The notes: a model not told the origin generated them from the sequence alone. A DNA stretch of 64,000 bases from Rhizobium oryzihabitans (GCF_010669145.1 NZ_CP048632.1:1240001-1304000); one strand, 5' to 3'. Shown: positions 1-8,794, counted from the stretch's first letter. Made by a program: numbers and translations.

Positions 1-2460
1 AAACCCGCTTTGCTGCCGCAGGAAAAGGCCCCGCAGGCAAAAGTCGAGGCCGAGCATCACGACCATTCATCGTGCGGTGGCCACCACCATGCCGACACGG
101 AGACGAAGGCTGACGGCAGCAATGCCCTGATCTTTTCTGTGGGCGGCATGGATTGCGGCAGCTGCGCGGCGAAGATCGAGACCGCGCTTTCGCGCCTGCC
201 CGGCGTTGCCGACGTCAAGGTATCCGTCGCACGCGAAAGGCTGAACCTGTCGCTTGCCGAAAGCAAAACCCCGGTCGAAAAAATCGAGGACACGCTGCGC
301 AAGCTCGGCTTCAAGCCCGCTTTGCTGCCGCAGGAAAAGGCTGCCCGCGAAAAGGTGGAGGGTAATCACGACCACGATCACGGTTCGTGCAGCGGCCATG
401 ATCACAAGCATGACCATTCGGGGCATGACCACTCAGGCCACGATCACGCCGGCCATGATCACTCGGATCACGACCATGCAAATTGCGGCGGCCACGACCA
501 TGATCACGCCGGTCATTCCCATGACAAGGCGCAGACGGTGACGGCAGCAGCCCCGAGCGCTGAAGTCGGCCATGCCCACGGCGCGGATGAAAAAGGCGCC
601 TGGTGGCGCACCGCAAAGGCCCGCAACACTTTCACCGGCACCATTCTGGTCGCGGTCGCCTATGCGGCGGAGCTGAGCTTTCCGGCCTGGGGCGGTTACG
701 CCTTCATCGTCGCGACGCTGGTGACGCTGTTCCCCATTGCACGCAATGCCTTCAACGCGGCGCGTTTCGGCGCGATCTTCACCATCGAGATGCTGATGAC
801 GATTGCCGCCATCGGCGCGATCTTCATCGGCGAGGCGGAAGAGGCGGCCATCGTCGTGCTCCTGTTCTCCATCGGTGAATTGCTGGAAGGCTTTGCGGCC
901 GCTCGCGCCCGTTCGGGCATCAAGGCCCTTGGCTCGCTGCTGCCGAAAACGGCACTGGTGGAGGAAAACGGCGCGCTGCGTCAGGTCGCCGCCGATCAGG
1001 TGCGCATCGGCCAGGTGGTCGTGGCACGTCCGGGCGACCGTATCGCCGCCGATGGCGTGGTGATGGAAGGTGAGTCGAGCGTCGACGAATCGCCGATGAC
1101 CGGCGAGAGCATTCCGGTCGCCAAGGAAAAAGGCGCGCGCGTCTTTGCCGGCTCGATCAACCATGACGGTTCGCTGCGCATCCGCGTCGACCGCGCACCG
1201 GAAGACAACACGATCGCCCGCATCATCACCCTTGTCGAGGAAGCGCAGGATGCGCGCGCGCCGACCGAGCGCTTTATCCAGAACTTCTCACGTTATTACA
1301 TGCCGCTGATCGTGGCGATCTCCGTGCTCACCATCATCGTGCCGCCGCTTGCCGGCCTTGGTGACTGGGACACCTGGATTTATCGCGGTCTCGCCTTGCT
1401 TCTGATCGGTTGCCCCTGCGCGCTCGTCATTTCCGTTCCCGCGGCCATCGCCTCCAGCCTTTCGGCTGCGGCACGCCACGGCATGCTGGTGAAGGGTGGC
1501 GCGGTTATCGAGATGCTGGCGCGTACCGAAACCGTTGCCTTCGACAAGACGGGCACGCTGACGCTTGGCGAACCTGTGGTGACCGACGTGGTGGCGCTTG
1601 ATGGCAACGAGGTCGGGTTGATCGCCGAGGCGGCAACCATCGAGCATGAATCGAGCCATCCGCTGGCGCGGGCCATCGTCAACCATGCCGAAAAGGCCGG
1701 TGTGAAGCCCCTGCCCGGTTCCAACATCAAGGCGATTTCCGGTCGCGGCATGCAGGGCACTGTCGGCGGAAAGGACCTGTTCATCGGCGCGCCGCGCTTT
1801 GCAACCGAAGTCGGCACCCTCTCGAAGGAACTGGCCGATCGCATTTCCGCACTGGAAAGCGAAGGCAAGACCGTGGCTGTCGTGATGGCCGGCGGAACCG
1901 CAAGCGGCCTCTTCGCCATGCGCGACGAACCGCGCAAGGATGCGGCTGAAGGTGTCAAGGCGCTGAAGGACATGGGCATTTCCTCGCTGATGCTGTCGGG
2001 TGACAATGCCCGCACGGCGCGTGCCATCGGCAACAAGCTGGGCCTTGAAGCGCGCGGCGAACTCCTGCCGCAGAACAAGGTCGAGGAAATCCGCAAGCTG
2101 GCCGCCCAAAAGACCGTGGTGATGGTGGGTGACGGCATCAACGATGCGCCGGCACTTGCCGCCGCCAGCGTCGGTGTCGCCATCGGCTCGGGCACGGATG
2201 TGGCGATGGAAGCGGCGGATGCGGCGCTGATGCGCAACAATGTCGGCGATGCGGCCCGCCTTATCGGTCTTTCGCGTGCCACGATGGCGAATATCCGCCA
2301 GAATGTGACGATCGCACTTGGCCTGAAGGCGGTGTTTCTGGTGACGACCGTTACCGGCCTTTCCGGCCTGTGGCTTGCGGTCTTTGCCGATACCGGCGCG
2401 ACGGTTCTCGTTACCGCCAATGCCATGCGGCTGCTCGGCTATTTCAAGAAGAGCGCCTGA
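1..2460 (+). CDS. zntA: Zn/Cd/Pb-exporting P1B-type ATPase (5' end outside the window)
   Basis: Inner-membrane heavy-metal efflux ATPase. The reading frame is open from base 1, so the true start lies to the left. Visible in order: the tail of an upstream metal-binding region, a heavy-metal-associated domain with the GMDCGSC site near nt 145-165, a very His/Asp-rich linker at about nt 361-530 built of GHDHS-like repeats, membrane helices, the TGES phosphatase motif near 1100, the CPC transport motif at 1411-1419, the DKTGTLT phosphorylation site at 1543-1563, an HP motif near 1660 and GDGIND near 2128. CPC with an N-terminal Cys and His-rich metal-binding region fits the Zn(II)/Cd(II)/Pb(II) group better than copper exporters; substrate is inferred. 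A 29-nt near-identical match between nt 1-29 and 313-341 suggests tandem duplicated N-terminal domains. A strong terminator follows. Confidence 0.93.
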   Translation, partial: KPALLPQEKAPQAKVEAEHHDHSSCGGHHHADTETKADGSNALIFSVGGMDCGSCAAKIETALSRLPGVADVKVSVARERLNLSLAESKTPVEKIEDTLRKLGFKPALLPQEKAAREKVEGNHDHDHGSCSGHDHKHDHSGHDHSGHDHAGHDHSDHDHANCGGHDHDHAGHSHDKAQTVTAAAPSAEVGHAHGADEKGAWWRTAKARNTFTGTILVAVAYAAELSFPAWGGYAFIVATLVTLFPIARNAFNAARFGAIFTIEMLMTIAAIGAIFIGEAEEAAIVVLLFSIGELLEGFAAARARSGIKALGSLLPKTALVEENGALRQVAADQVRIGQVVVARPGDRIAADGVVMEGESSVDESPMTGESIPVAKEKGARVFAGSINHDGSLRIRVDRAPEDNTIARIITLVEEAQDARAPTERFIQNFSRYYMPLIVAISVLTIIVPPLAGLGDWDTWIYRGLALLLIGCPCALVISVPAAIASSLSAAARHGMLVKGGAVIEMLARTETVAFDKTGTLTLGEPVVTDVVALDGNEVGLIAEAATIEHESSHPLARAIVNHAEKAGVKPLPGSNIKAISGRGMQGTVGGKDLFIGAPRFATEVGTLSKELADRISALESEGKTVAVVMAGGTASGLFAMRDEPRKDAAEGVKALKDMGISSLMLSGDNARTARAIGNKLGLEARGELLPQNKVEEIRKLAAQKTVVMVGDGINDAPALAAASVGVAIGSGTDVAMEAADAALMRNNVGDAARLIGLSRATMANIRQNVTIALGLKAVFLVTTVTGLSGLWLAVFADTGATVLVTANAMRLLGYFKKSA

Positions 2461-2466
2461 TTTCAG

Positions 2467-2504
2467 AAGGGCCGAAAGCTGCGCGAGCGGTTTTCGGCCC
2501 TTTT
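2467..2504 (+). terminator. Rho-independent terminator after zntA
   Basis: Stem AGGGCCGAAA pairs with TTTTCGGCCC around a GC-rich loop and is followed by TTTT. It lies 7 bases after the zntA stop, and the convergent hydrolase stop falls in its T tract, so it may serve both strands. Confidence 0.8.
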
Positions 2505-3471
2505 ATGTGAATTGATTGAAAAAGCGGATGCTTTCCGTCACCGCGCCCGGGACCACGCCATTGTGGGTTCCGGGCAGCAGTTTTTTGTCGACCTTGAAAC
2601 CGGAAGACAAAGCACGATCGACAAACAGCTGGTGATCGGCATCAAATGGCCGCTCTTCGTCACCACGCAGCAGCAGCGCCGGACATTTGAGGCTCGGGCC
2701 GAAACAGACCGAGGAGCGCATGATGAATTCGCGCTCGTCGGTTTCATCGAAACAGATCTCGTCCGAATAGCGGTTGAAATAACGCCATGAATTGACGCCC
2801 GCGGACATGGGCGCGGCGGCACGAAATTTGCGGCTCATGGCCGCCAGCAGCGTCAGCGTGCCGCCATTGGAATGGCCGGCGATGAAGAACCGCTTTTTGT
2901 CGATGCCGGGCAGGTTTTCCAGATAGGCCGCAGCCGCCAGCGCATCCGCCGTTTCATCATAAAAACCGGAATAATTGCCGTTCTGGCCGTTCTCACCCCG
3001 GAAGGACGGGAGAAGCACGACGAAACCGGCTTCCCAATAGGGCTTCATCAGCGCCCAATGGCCGTCACCCGTGGCATTGCCGCCGTGGAGAAACAGGACG
3101 GCTGGTTTCGGCGTCCCGGATGGCTGGTAGTGGGAGAGCCAGGCGACAAGCTCGATGGAGCCGTCAGGCCCGCCCGGATAGGTAACCCGTTCGGCACCGG
3201 GTGGCGTGCCGAGGGCTGAGGATTTTTCCGGTGCGGGCATCTTGCGCAGCAGATGGGTGTGGAAACGTCTGCGGGCCTCCGCATAGTCCTGTCTTTCGAG
3301 CGGCAGGACTTCGGGGGCGGAAAAACCCGCCGCGCTTGCACCCGGCGGCAAGAGCGCTGCCACCGAGGCGCCAATCGCGCCGACAAGCAGGCCGCGCCGT
3401 GTCAGGCTCGGGCAGATCACGCCGCTCTCTTCCTGTCCGAAAGGTGAGGAAAGAAAGCGTTTTTCTGCCAT
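2503..3471 (-). CDS. Exported alpha/beta hydrolase (Tat-like signal)
   Basis: A 322-residue alpha/beta hydrolase of the dienelactone hydrolase/prolyl oligopeptidase-like superfamily. The N-terminus carries TRRGLLVGAIGASVAALL followed by an Ala-rich stretch ending ASAAG, which resembles a twin-arginine signal peptide, so periplasmic action is likely. Catalytic elements visible are the oxyanion stretch FLHGG, the nucleophile elbow GHSNGG, an acid candidate in LRGDEERPF and a His in PGTHNG near the C-terminus. The start at 3471 was chosen because it places the signal at the N-terminus; a longer frame upstream is unlike coding sequence. Substrate is unknown. It lies alone between zntA (convergent) and the ligase gene. 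Confidence 0.8.
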   Translation of the reverse strand: MAEKRFLSSPFGQEESGVICPSLTRRGLLVGAIGASVAALLPPGASAAGFSAPEVLPLERQDYAEARRRFHTHLLRKMPAPEKSSALGTPPGAERVTYPGGPDGSIELVAWLSHYQPSGTPKPAVLFLHGGNATGDGHWALMKPYWEAGFVVLLPSFRGENGQNGNYSGFYDETADALAAAAYLENLPGIDKKRFFIAGHSNGGTLTLLAAMSRKFRAAAPMSAGVNSWRYFNRYSDEICFDETDEREFIMRSSVCFGPSLKCPALLLRGDEERPFDADHQLFVDRALSSGFKVDKKLLPGTHNGVVPGAVTESIRFFNQFT

Positions 3472-3600
3472 ATGTGCACCTGAGGGCGGGAATGAGAATA
3501 TTAGCAGTTCAACACTGCGGCGGGAAACTGTCCAATCACGGATTCGCGAATGACAACAATGTATTCGCAGGCATCGTGGCAATTTCTGGACAAGGAAGCA

Positions 3601-5226
3601 CTACCCCTCCACACCATCGATCATCGCCACCAGCGTGGACAGGCGATCCGCCTCCGCCGGCAGCTTGTCGGCCCTGAGCCTTGCGATGCGCGGGAAGCGC
3701 ATGGCGACGCCGGATTTGTGGCGGGTGGAACGGTTGATGCCCTCAAAGGCCACCTCCAGCACGAAACCGAAATCCGGCGTGGCGCGCACCGCCCGCACCG
3801 GGCCGAAACGCTCGACCGTATTGTCACGCACGAACTTGTCCAACACCTCCAGCTCCGCATCGGTGAAGCCGAAATAGGCCTTCCCGACGGGCACGAGCTG
3901 TTCGCCGTCCTCACCTTCCGCCCAGACGCCGAAGGTGAAATCGGAATAATAACTCGACCTTTTGCCGTGGCCGCGCTGCGCATACATCATGACGGCGTCG
4001 ATATTGTAGGGATCGCGTTTCCACTTGAACCACGGCCCCTTGGCACGGCCGGCCTGATAGGCGCTGTCGCGGCGCTTGATCATCACGCCCTCGATCACCG
4101 GATCGGGCGGGGCGGCGCGCAGCGTGTCGAGTTCCTGCCAGCTGGAAAAGCCGATCAGCGGCGAAAGGTCGAAACGGTCATGCGGTGCGTGCTCGATAAT
4201 ATCCGACAGCCTGCCGCGGCGCTCCAGATAGGTCTGCGCGCGGATGTCGCTCTCGCCCTCGAACAGCAGGTCATAGGCGCGGATGAAGGCTGGATAATCA
4301 TCCAGCATCTTCGCTGTCACCGTCTTGCGGTTCAGCCGCTGCTGCAGGTCGGAGAAGGTGCGGGTGAGATTGTTGGACCGCGCTGTGCCGCCAATCAGCA
4401 ACTCACCATCCATCACCCCTTCGAAGTCAATCGCGTCAAGAACATCGGGAAAGGCGCCGGAAATATCGTCGCCGGAACGGGAATAGAGTTTTCGCGTGGC
4501 GCCGGCGCGGGACAATTGCACGCGAATGCCGTCCCATTTCCATTCGGCGGCGTAGTCGGCCGGGTCCAGCGCATCGAGATCGCCGTCTGCAACCGGTGTC
4601 GCCAGCATCACCGAATGGAAGATGGCAGGCGTCGCCAGCACCGGCCGCTCGGACTTGCCCTCCAGCCAGGCGAAAAGCGGCGTATAGGGCGGCGTCAGCC
4701 CGTGCCAGAGGGTCTCGATCTCGGTGATGTCCTTACCGGCAAAATCCGCCAGCGCCTGACGCGCCAGCCGCGCCGAAACGCCGATGCGCAGGCTGCCGGT
4801 GGCGAGTTTGAGGAAAGCGAAACGCGAGGATGTATCGAGCCGGTCGAGCAGATCGCGCACGGCGCCGCGCACCTCGGTACGGCCGAGCGAATTCATCAAT
4901 GTGACGACTTCGCCGAGACGCGGATCCTGCGCCTCGGAATCATCAGCACCGCCGATATTGCCCCAGACCAGCGATATGGTCTCGGCCAGATCGCCGACAT
5001 AATCGTAGGAATAGCGGAACAGCACCTCGTCCATGCGCTCCAGCACCAGCTCGCGCAGCATGGCAGGCTTGACGCTTTTAAGGTCCAGCGTGCCGGCAAT
5101 CGCCGCCAGTCCGTAACCCCGGTCGGGATCAGGCGTATCGCGGAAATAATCGGTCAGCAGCTTCAGCTTGCCGTTGCGCGAGGGGGTGAGAACGAGGCGG
5201 TCGAGCAGCGTGGCGAAGGCTTTCAT
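3601..5226 (-). CDS. ATP-dependent DNA ligase (ligase/exonuclease repair module)
   Basis: A 541-residue ATP-dependent DNA ligase that seals nicks through an enzyme-AMP intermediate. The adenylation motif I is EWKWDGIR with the nucleophile Lys at about residue 230; motif III-like and OB-fold parts follow, and there is an N-terminal alpha-helical DNA-binding domain of about 200 residues as in LigB-type enzymes. There are no LigD polymerase or nuclease domains. The gene starts one base after the stop of the upstream metallo-beta-lactamase exonuclease, so the two are co-transcribed. This pairing is the known bacterial ligase-associated repair cluster, whose other usual members, a DEXH helicase and a metallophosphatase, are absent here. 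Start chosen at MKAFATLLDR because it directly follows the exonuclease stop. Confidence 0.92.
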   Translation of the reverse strand: MKAFATLLDRLVLTPSRNGKLKLLTDYFRDTPDPDRGYGLAAIAGTLDLKSVKPAMLRELVLERMDEVLFRYSYDYVGDLAETISLVWGNIGGADDSEAQDPRLGEVVTLMNSLGRTEVRGAVRDLLDRLDTSSRFAFLKLATGSLRIGVSARLARQALADFAGKDITEIETLWHGLTPPYTPLFAWLEGKSERPVLATPAIFHSVMLATPVADGDLDALDPADYAAEWKWDGIRVQLSRAGATRKLYSRSGDDISGAFPDVLDAIDFEGVMDGELLIGGTARSNNLTRTFSDLQQRLNRKTVTAKMLDDYPAFIRAYDLLFEGESDIRAQTYLERRGRLSDIIEHAPHDRFDLSPLIGFSSWQELDTLRAAPPDPVIEGVMIKRRDSAYQAGRAKGPWFKWKRDPYNIDAVMMYAQRGHGKRSSYYSDFTFGVWAEGEDGEQLVPVGKAYFGFTDAELEVLDKFVRDNTVERFGPVRAVRATPDFGFVLEVAFEGINRSTRHKSGVAMRFPRIARLRADKLPAEADRLSTLVAMIDGVEG

Positions 5227-5227
5227 C

Positions 5228-6244
5228 TCAATCCCCCTCATCCTCGTAACCGACAAGATGCAGCGGCTTGGCGGCAATGCCCTGCAATTCGCACCAGCGC
5301 ACCAGCGCCTCTTCGCGCCCATGGGTGACCCACACGGCTTGCGGGCCAATTTCCTGGATGGTTTCGAGCAGTTCCGGCCAGTCACAATGGTCTGATATCA
5401 CTAGCGGCAGCTCCACGCCGCCCTGTTTTGCCCGTTGCCGCACCATCATCCAGCCGGATGCGAAGGCGATCAGCGGCTCGTTGAAACGTCGCGCCCAGCG
5501 TTCCTGAAAGGCCGAGGGCGGGCCGACGACGATGGCGCCCTTGAAAGCGGCGGGATTGCTTTTTTCCACTGTTGCGGGCCTGAGATCACCGAGATCGATG
5601 CCCTGCGAAACGTAATAATCGCAAAGCCGCGCCAGCGCGCCGTGGATATAAATGGGGTCGGCGTAACCATTATCGCGCAAGAGCCTGATGACGCGCTGCG
5701 CCTTGCCGAGCGAATAGGCCCCGACCAGGTGGGTGCGCTCGGGAAACTGCCTGATGGAGGTCAGCAGTTTGCCGATTTCCACCCGCGGCAGCGGATGGTG
5801 AAACACCGGCAACCCGAAGGTAGCCTCGGTAATGAACACGTCGCACGGCACCGTTTCGAAGGGCGTACAGGTGGGGTCGATACCGCGCTTGTAATCGCCG
5901 GAGGCGAGGATGCGAATGCCGTTCATTTCCACGGAAATCTGCGCCGAACCCAGCACATGGCCAGCGGGATGGAAACCGACGGTCACGCCGTTCACCTCCA
6001 CCGTCTCGCCGAACGCGACCGCCTGTTCGCTGCCGCAGAAATCCTCGCCATAACGGATGCGCATGATATCAAGCGTCTGGCGGGTGGCCAGCACGGACCC
6101 GTGGCCGGCGCGGGCATGATCGGAATGGCCGTGGGTTATCAACGCGCGCGCCACCGGGCGCACGGGGTCGATATAAAAATCGCCCGGCGGACAATAAAGG
6201 CCCTTGGGCGTGGAGTTCAGGAGCTGTTCCGGCTTCATATTCAT
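5228..6244 (-). CDS. Ligase-associated metallo-beta-lactamase exonuclease
   Basis: A 338-residue metallo-beta-lactamase/beta-CASP family protein like the ligase-associated DNA damage response exonucleases. The metal-binding motif THGHSDHA lies near residue 40, and further metal ligands are in GHVLGSAQ, SGDYKRG and the late VISDHCDWP and VTHGREEAL segments. Members of this family resemble SNM1/Pso2 nucleases and act before the ligase in end processing. The stop is one base before the ligase start, so coupling is expected. Two ATGs (6244 and 6238) are possible starts; both have weak ribosome binding sites. Promoter must lie in the 230-base gap before the toxin gene. Confidence 0.88.
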   Translation of the reverse strand: MNMKPEQLLNSTPKGLYCPPGDFYIDPVRPVARALITHGHSDHARAGHGSVLATRQTLDIMRIRYGEDFCGSEQAVAFGETVEVNGVTVGFHPAGHVLGSAQISVEMNGIRILASGDYKRGIDPTCTPFETVPCDVFITEATFGLPVFHHPLPRVEIGKLLTSIRQFPERTHLVGAYSLGKAQRVIRLLRDNGYADPIYIHGALARLCDYYVSQGIDLGDLRPATVEKSNPAAFKGAIVVGPPSAFQERWARRFNEPLIAFASGWMMVRQRAKQGGVELPLVISDHCDWPELLETIQEIGPQAVWVTHGREEALVRWCELQGIAAKPLHLVGYEDEGD

Positions 6245-6457
6245 TGAGATAGGACCGCCCGCGCGAATGTAAAGTGCTGCGAGCATAACGCGGAACGGGC
6301 GTTAAATTTCCAGCGTGGGTGTTTTTGTTTTGCCGTCACCCCACTGTCATTTTGGCTTTGAGCCGGGGCTGTATCGAGTTGCGGCACGACGTTCGCGGGC
6401 GCAATACAAGCGCACGGCCGGTTGGAGGACAGCCATGGGATTTGCGCTTGCTAAATT

Positions 6458-6473
6458 GTATCCACTCGGATAC
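6458..6473. promoter_or_regulatory. Likely autoregulatory operator of the HigBA-like module
   Basis: Perfect inverted repeat GTATCCACTCGGATAC (6-bp arms, 4-bp spacer) five bases upstream of the toxin start codon, in a locally AT-rich stretch. Toxin-antitoxin operons are usually repressed by their antitoxin at such a site; the assignment is by position only. Confidence 0.55.
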
Positions 6474-6478
6474 TTTTT

Positions 6479-6781
6479 ATGATGAACAGTTTCGAGAGAT
6501 CGGCGGAGTTCGACGAATGGCTGAAGGCTTTAAAGGATCGCACTGGAAAGGTGCGGATTCTTCACCGTCTTACCGCTGCCAAGCATGGAAATTTCGGCGA
6601 TTGCGAGCCGGTAGGTGGCGGCGTTTCCGAAATGCGCATCCACTACGGTCCGGGGTATAGGGTCTATTTCACCCGCATTGGCAAAAAAGTTTATTTCCTT
6701 CTGATCGGCGGGGACAAGTCGTCCCAGAAGCGGGACATAAAGCTTGCGATCGACATGGCGCAAACAATTGGAAAGAAATGA
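6479..6781 (+). CDS. RelE/HigB-like toxin of a type II toxin-antitoxin module
   Basis: A 100-residue protein of the Gp49-like RelE/ParE superfamily found with 'addiction module antidote' partners. It has the short basic toxin fold signature: FxxWLKALKDR near the N-terminus, a central G-rich strand with EMRIHYGPGYRVYFTR, and KVYFLLIGGDKSSQKRDIKLA near the end. Such toxins usually act on ribosome-bound mRNA; this is family knowledge and is not shown here. The gene overlaps its antitoxin by 4 bases (ATGA), and toxin precedes antitoxin as in higBA. Two adjacent ATGs (6479, 6482) could be the start. Confidence 0.85.
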   Translation: MMNSFERSAEFDEWLKALKDRTGKVRILHRLTAAKHGNFGDCEPVGGGVSEMRIHYGPGYRVYFTRIGKKVYFLLIGGDKSSQKRDIKLAIDMAQTIGKK

Positions 6782-7077
6782 CCATGACGGAATTCAGCAA
6801 ATTTGATGTGTCAGACTACCTCGACAGCGATGAAACCATGATCGAATATCTGGCCGTCGCGATGGAAGATGAAAACCCGGATGTCTTCATTGCCGCCCTT
6901 GGCGCAGTCGCCAGGGCTCGCGGAATGTCACACATTGCGGATGTTTCCGGTCTCGGTCGGGAAAGCCTCTACAAGGCTCTAAAGCCGGGCTCGAAGCTTC
7001 GCTACGAAACAGTGCAGAAAGTCATGCATGCGCTGGGCTTCCGTCTGGCCGTCGAAAAATCGTTGAATGCCGCGTAA
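6778..7077 (+). CDS. HigA-like helix-turn-helix antitoxin
   Basis: A 99-residue addiction-module antidote protein. Residues about 1-30 are acidic (FDVSDYLDSDETMIEYL) and the remainder is a lambda-repressor-like HTH with ARARGMSHIADVSGLGRESLYKALKPG. It would neutralise the upstream RelE-like toxin and repress the operon, probably at the palindrome at 6458-6473. Start ATG overlaps the toxin stop by 4 bases; an in-frame second ATG lies two codons later. The terminator hairpin of the operon begins inside this gene's last codons. Confidence 0.85.
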   Translation: MTMTEFSKFDVSDYLDSDETMIEYLAVAMEDENPDVFIAALGAVARARGMSHIADVSGLGRESLYKALKPGSKLRYETVQKVMHALGFRLAVEKSLNAA

Positions 7078-7097
7078 AGCCCGCATTCAACGATTTT
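7056..7097 (+). terminator. Terminator overlapping the antitoxin stop codon
   Basis: AAAATCGTTGAATGC at 7056-7070 pairs perfectly with GCATTCAACGATTTT at 7083-7097 (15 bp), with the TAA stop in the loop. The A and T flanks make it usable in both directions, which also suits the convergent exporter gene. Confidence 0.8.
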
Positions 7098-7121
7098 CTT
7101 GTCCAGGCAAAAGTCCCGCCC

Positions 7122-8654
7122 CTACTCCCCGGCACTCTCCGCCGGCTTCGCCGCCGGTGTCGCCGAGGGTAGCCGCACCGGTTTCAGCATCAGTGCTGCG
7201 GCAAGCCCGATGGCGGCGGTTGCGGCGGCTGCGAAGAACAGCGGGGTAAAGGCATCCGAATAAAGGGCTGCAACCGCTGTCTGGGATGCCGCGGGCAGTT
7301 CGGACAGCATCTTCGGCGTCAACTCCTCGATCCTGCCGACACCCGGAATGGTGACGGCAACGCCCTTGAGGCTGGAGGTGACAATTGCGCCATAGACCGA
7401 GATGGCGATGGCAGCACCACCCATGCGGGTCAGGGTCACCGCGCCGCTTGCGGCACCGATATCCGCCTTTGGCGCGGAATTCTGTACGCCGATGATCGGC
7501 GCCTGCTGGCCAAGACCGACGGCGAAACCCTGCACCAGCATCAGCGCGCCGATCAGCACCAGCGGCGTGCCGGCATGCACCTGCGTAAAGCAGAGCATGG
7601 CGAGAAGGTTGATCGTCAGACCTGCCACCGAAAACGGCTTGTAGACGCCGGTGATCGAGATCAGCCGCCCGGCCGATAGCGAGCCCATGACGATGCCGCC
7701 GGTGACCGCGATGAAGAACAGCCCGGCATGGGAGGGGGAAAGCCCGGTGGTGGTCTGCAGGAACAGGGCATAATAATTCACCATGCCGATTCCGATGCCG
7801 CCGCTGGTCAGCGAAACGATCATCAACAGCGGGAAGGTGCTGTCCTTGAAGAGCCTGAGCGGCACCACGGGTTCCGGCGCGCGGCGCTCCACCTGCACCC
7901 AGAGGAAGGCGGCGATGACGGCGAAGGCGATGATGCCGAGGCTTGGACCGGCAATGAGCGAGCCGAACAATTCACTGCTGTCGGCCCAGAAGACGACGCT
8001 GGCAATCGTCGCTGCCAGCAGCACGGCGCCGAGATAATCGATCTTCGGCTGGCGCGCGGGGCGGCGGTAAGGCAGCAGGAAAATCAGGCCGGTGATGACG
8101 ATCAGCCCGAGCGGCAGGTTGATGAGGAAGATCGACCGCCAGCCGAACAGATCGCTCATCGTGCCGCCGAGGATAGGCCCGACGCTGCCGGAGGCCATGA
8201 TGGTGAGGCTGGAATAGCTCTGGTAGCGAGCTCTTTCGCGCGGTTCGAACAGATCCGCATTGACGGAGAAGATCGACACCATGATGCCGCCGCCGCCGAG
8301 GCCCTGAAGCACGCGGGCCGCGATCAGGCTATCCATCGACCAGGCCAGCCCGCAGGCGAGCGAACCGAGCGTGAAGATGATGACCGCCGCAATCATCACG
8401 TATTTTCGTCCGAACAGATCGCCCAGCTTGCCATAAACAGGCATGACCGCACTGGTGGCCAGAAGATAGGCCGAGCCGATCCAGCCGAAACGCTCCAGCG
8501 CGCCGAATTCGCCGACGATGGTGGGAAGTGCTGTCGATACGATCTGGTTGTCGAGTGTCGCCATGAACATGGCCAGCATCAGAAACAGAAAGACGATGAG
8601 CCTGCGCCGGTGATCCGACACAAGCGGCGCCACGGGGGCGGTAGACATATCCAT
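7122..8654 (-). CDS. MFS drug:H+ antiporter, DHA2 (14-TMS) family
   Basis: A 510-residue major facilitator of the EmrB/QacA type. The D-x-x-I/V-V-x-x-ALP signature of TM1 is present (LDNQIVSTALPTI), motif A follows as GKLGDLFGRKYV, and motif C-like GSVGPILGG is in TM5; roughly 14 hydrophobic segments are visible. It should export drugs or similar hydrophobic compounds, driven by proton entry. The start at 8654 has a GAGA-type ribosome binding site. It is divergent from a MarR regulator, with a large inverted repeat in the shared promoter region, so it is most likely repressed by that regulator. Substrate unknown. Confidence 0.88.
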   Translation of the reverse strand: MDMSTAPVAPLVSDHRRRLIVFLFLMLAMFMATLDNQIVSTALPTIVGEFGALERFGWIGSAYLLATSAVMPVYGKLGDLFGRKYVMIAAVIIFTLGSLACGLAWSMDSLIAARVLQGLGGGGIMVSIFSVNADLFEPRERARYQSYSSLTIMASGSVGPILGGTMSDLFGWRSIFLINLPLGLIVITGLIFLLPYRRPARQPKIDYLGAVLLAATIASVVFWADSSELFGSLIAGPSLGIIAFAVIAAFLWVQVERRAPEPVVPLRLFKDSTFPLLMIVSLTSGGIGIGMVNYYALFLQTTTGLSPSHAGLFFIAVTGGIVMGSLSAGRLISITGVYKPFSVAGLTINLLAMLCFTQVHAGTPLVLIGALMLVQGFAVGLGQQAPIIGVQNSAPKADIGAASGAVTLTRMGGAAIAISVYGAIVTSSLKGVAVTIPGVGRIEELTPKMLSELPAASQTAVAALYSDAFTPLFFAAAATAAIGLAAALMLKPVRLPSATPAAKPAESAGE

Positions 8655-8703
8655 GAAAAATCTCGTTGGCTTCCGGCGGTTTTGCTGCGACAATTTGTGT
8701 GCT

Positions 8704-8749
8704 ATTAGCATATATATGTCAATGGCAAGTTTTTGACATCTATGCTAAT
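8704..8749. promoter_or_regulatory. Inverted repeat in the MFS/MarR divergent promoter
   Basis: ATTAGCATATATATGTCAA is followed, after a short spacer, by TTGACATCTATGCTAAT, its near-complement with two extra bases in the first arm. The pair lies midway between two divergent start codons, the expected place for the MarR-type operator. TTGACA within the second arm could double as a -35 box. Confidence 0.7.
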
Positions 8750-8794
8750 GCCACTAAATGTGATCGGAAACAGCATCGAAAGGGACGATGAAGC

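Noticed and set aside
3550..5328. Long plus-strand open frame of almost 600 codons
   Set aside because: Antisense to the clearly identified DNA ligase; product lacks domains and is Arg/His/Ala-rich, typical of GC-rich shadows.
6319..6660. Open frame overlapping the RelE-like toxin
   Set aside because: Different frame, no ribosome binding site and no domain; the toxin-antitoxin pair explains the segment.
7728..8708. Plus-strand open frame of 326 codons
   Set aside because: Mirror of the MFS gene; the peptide is dominated by G, D, E, H and R without any family pattern.
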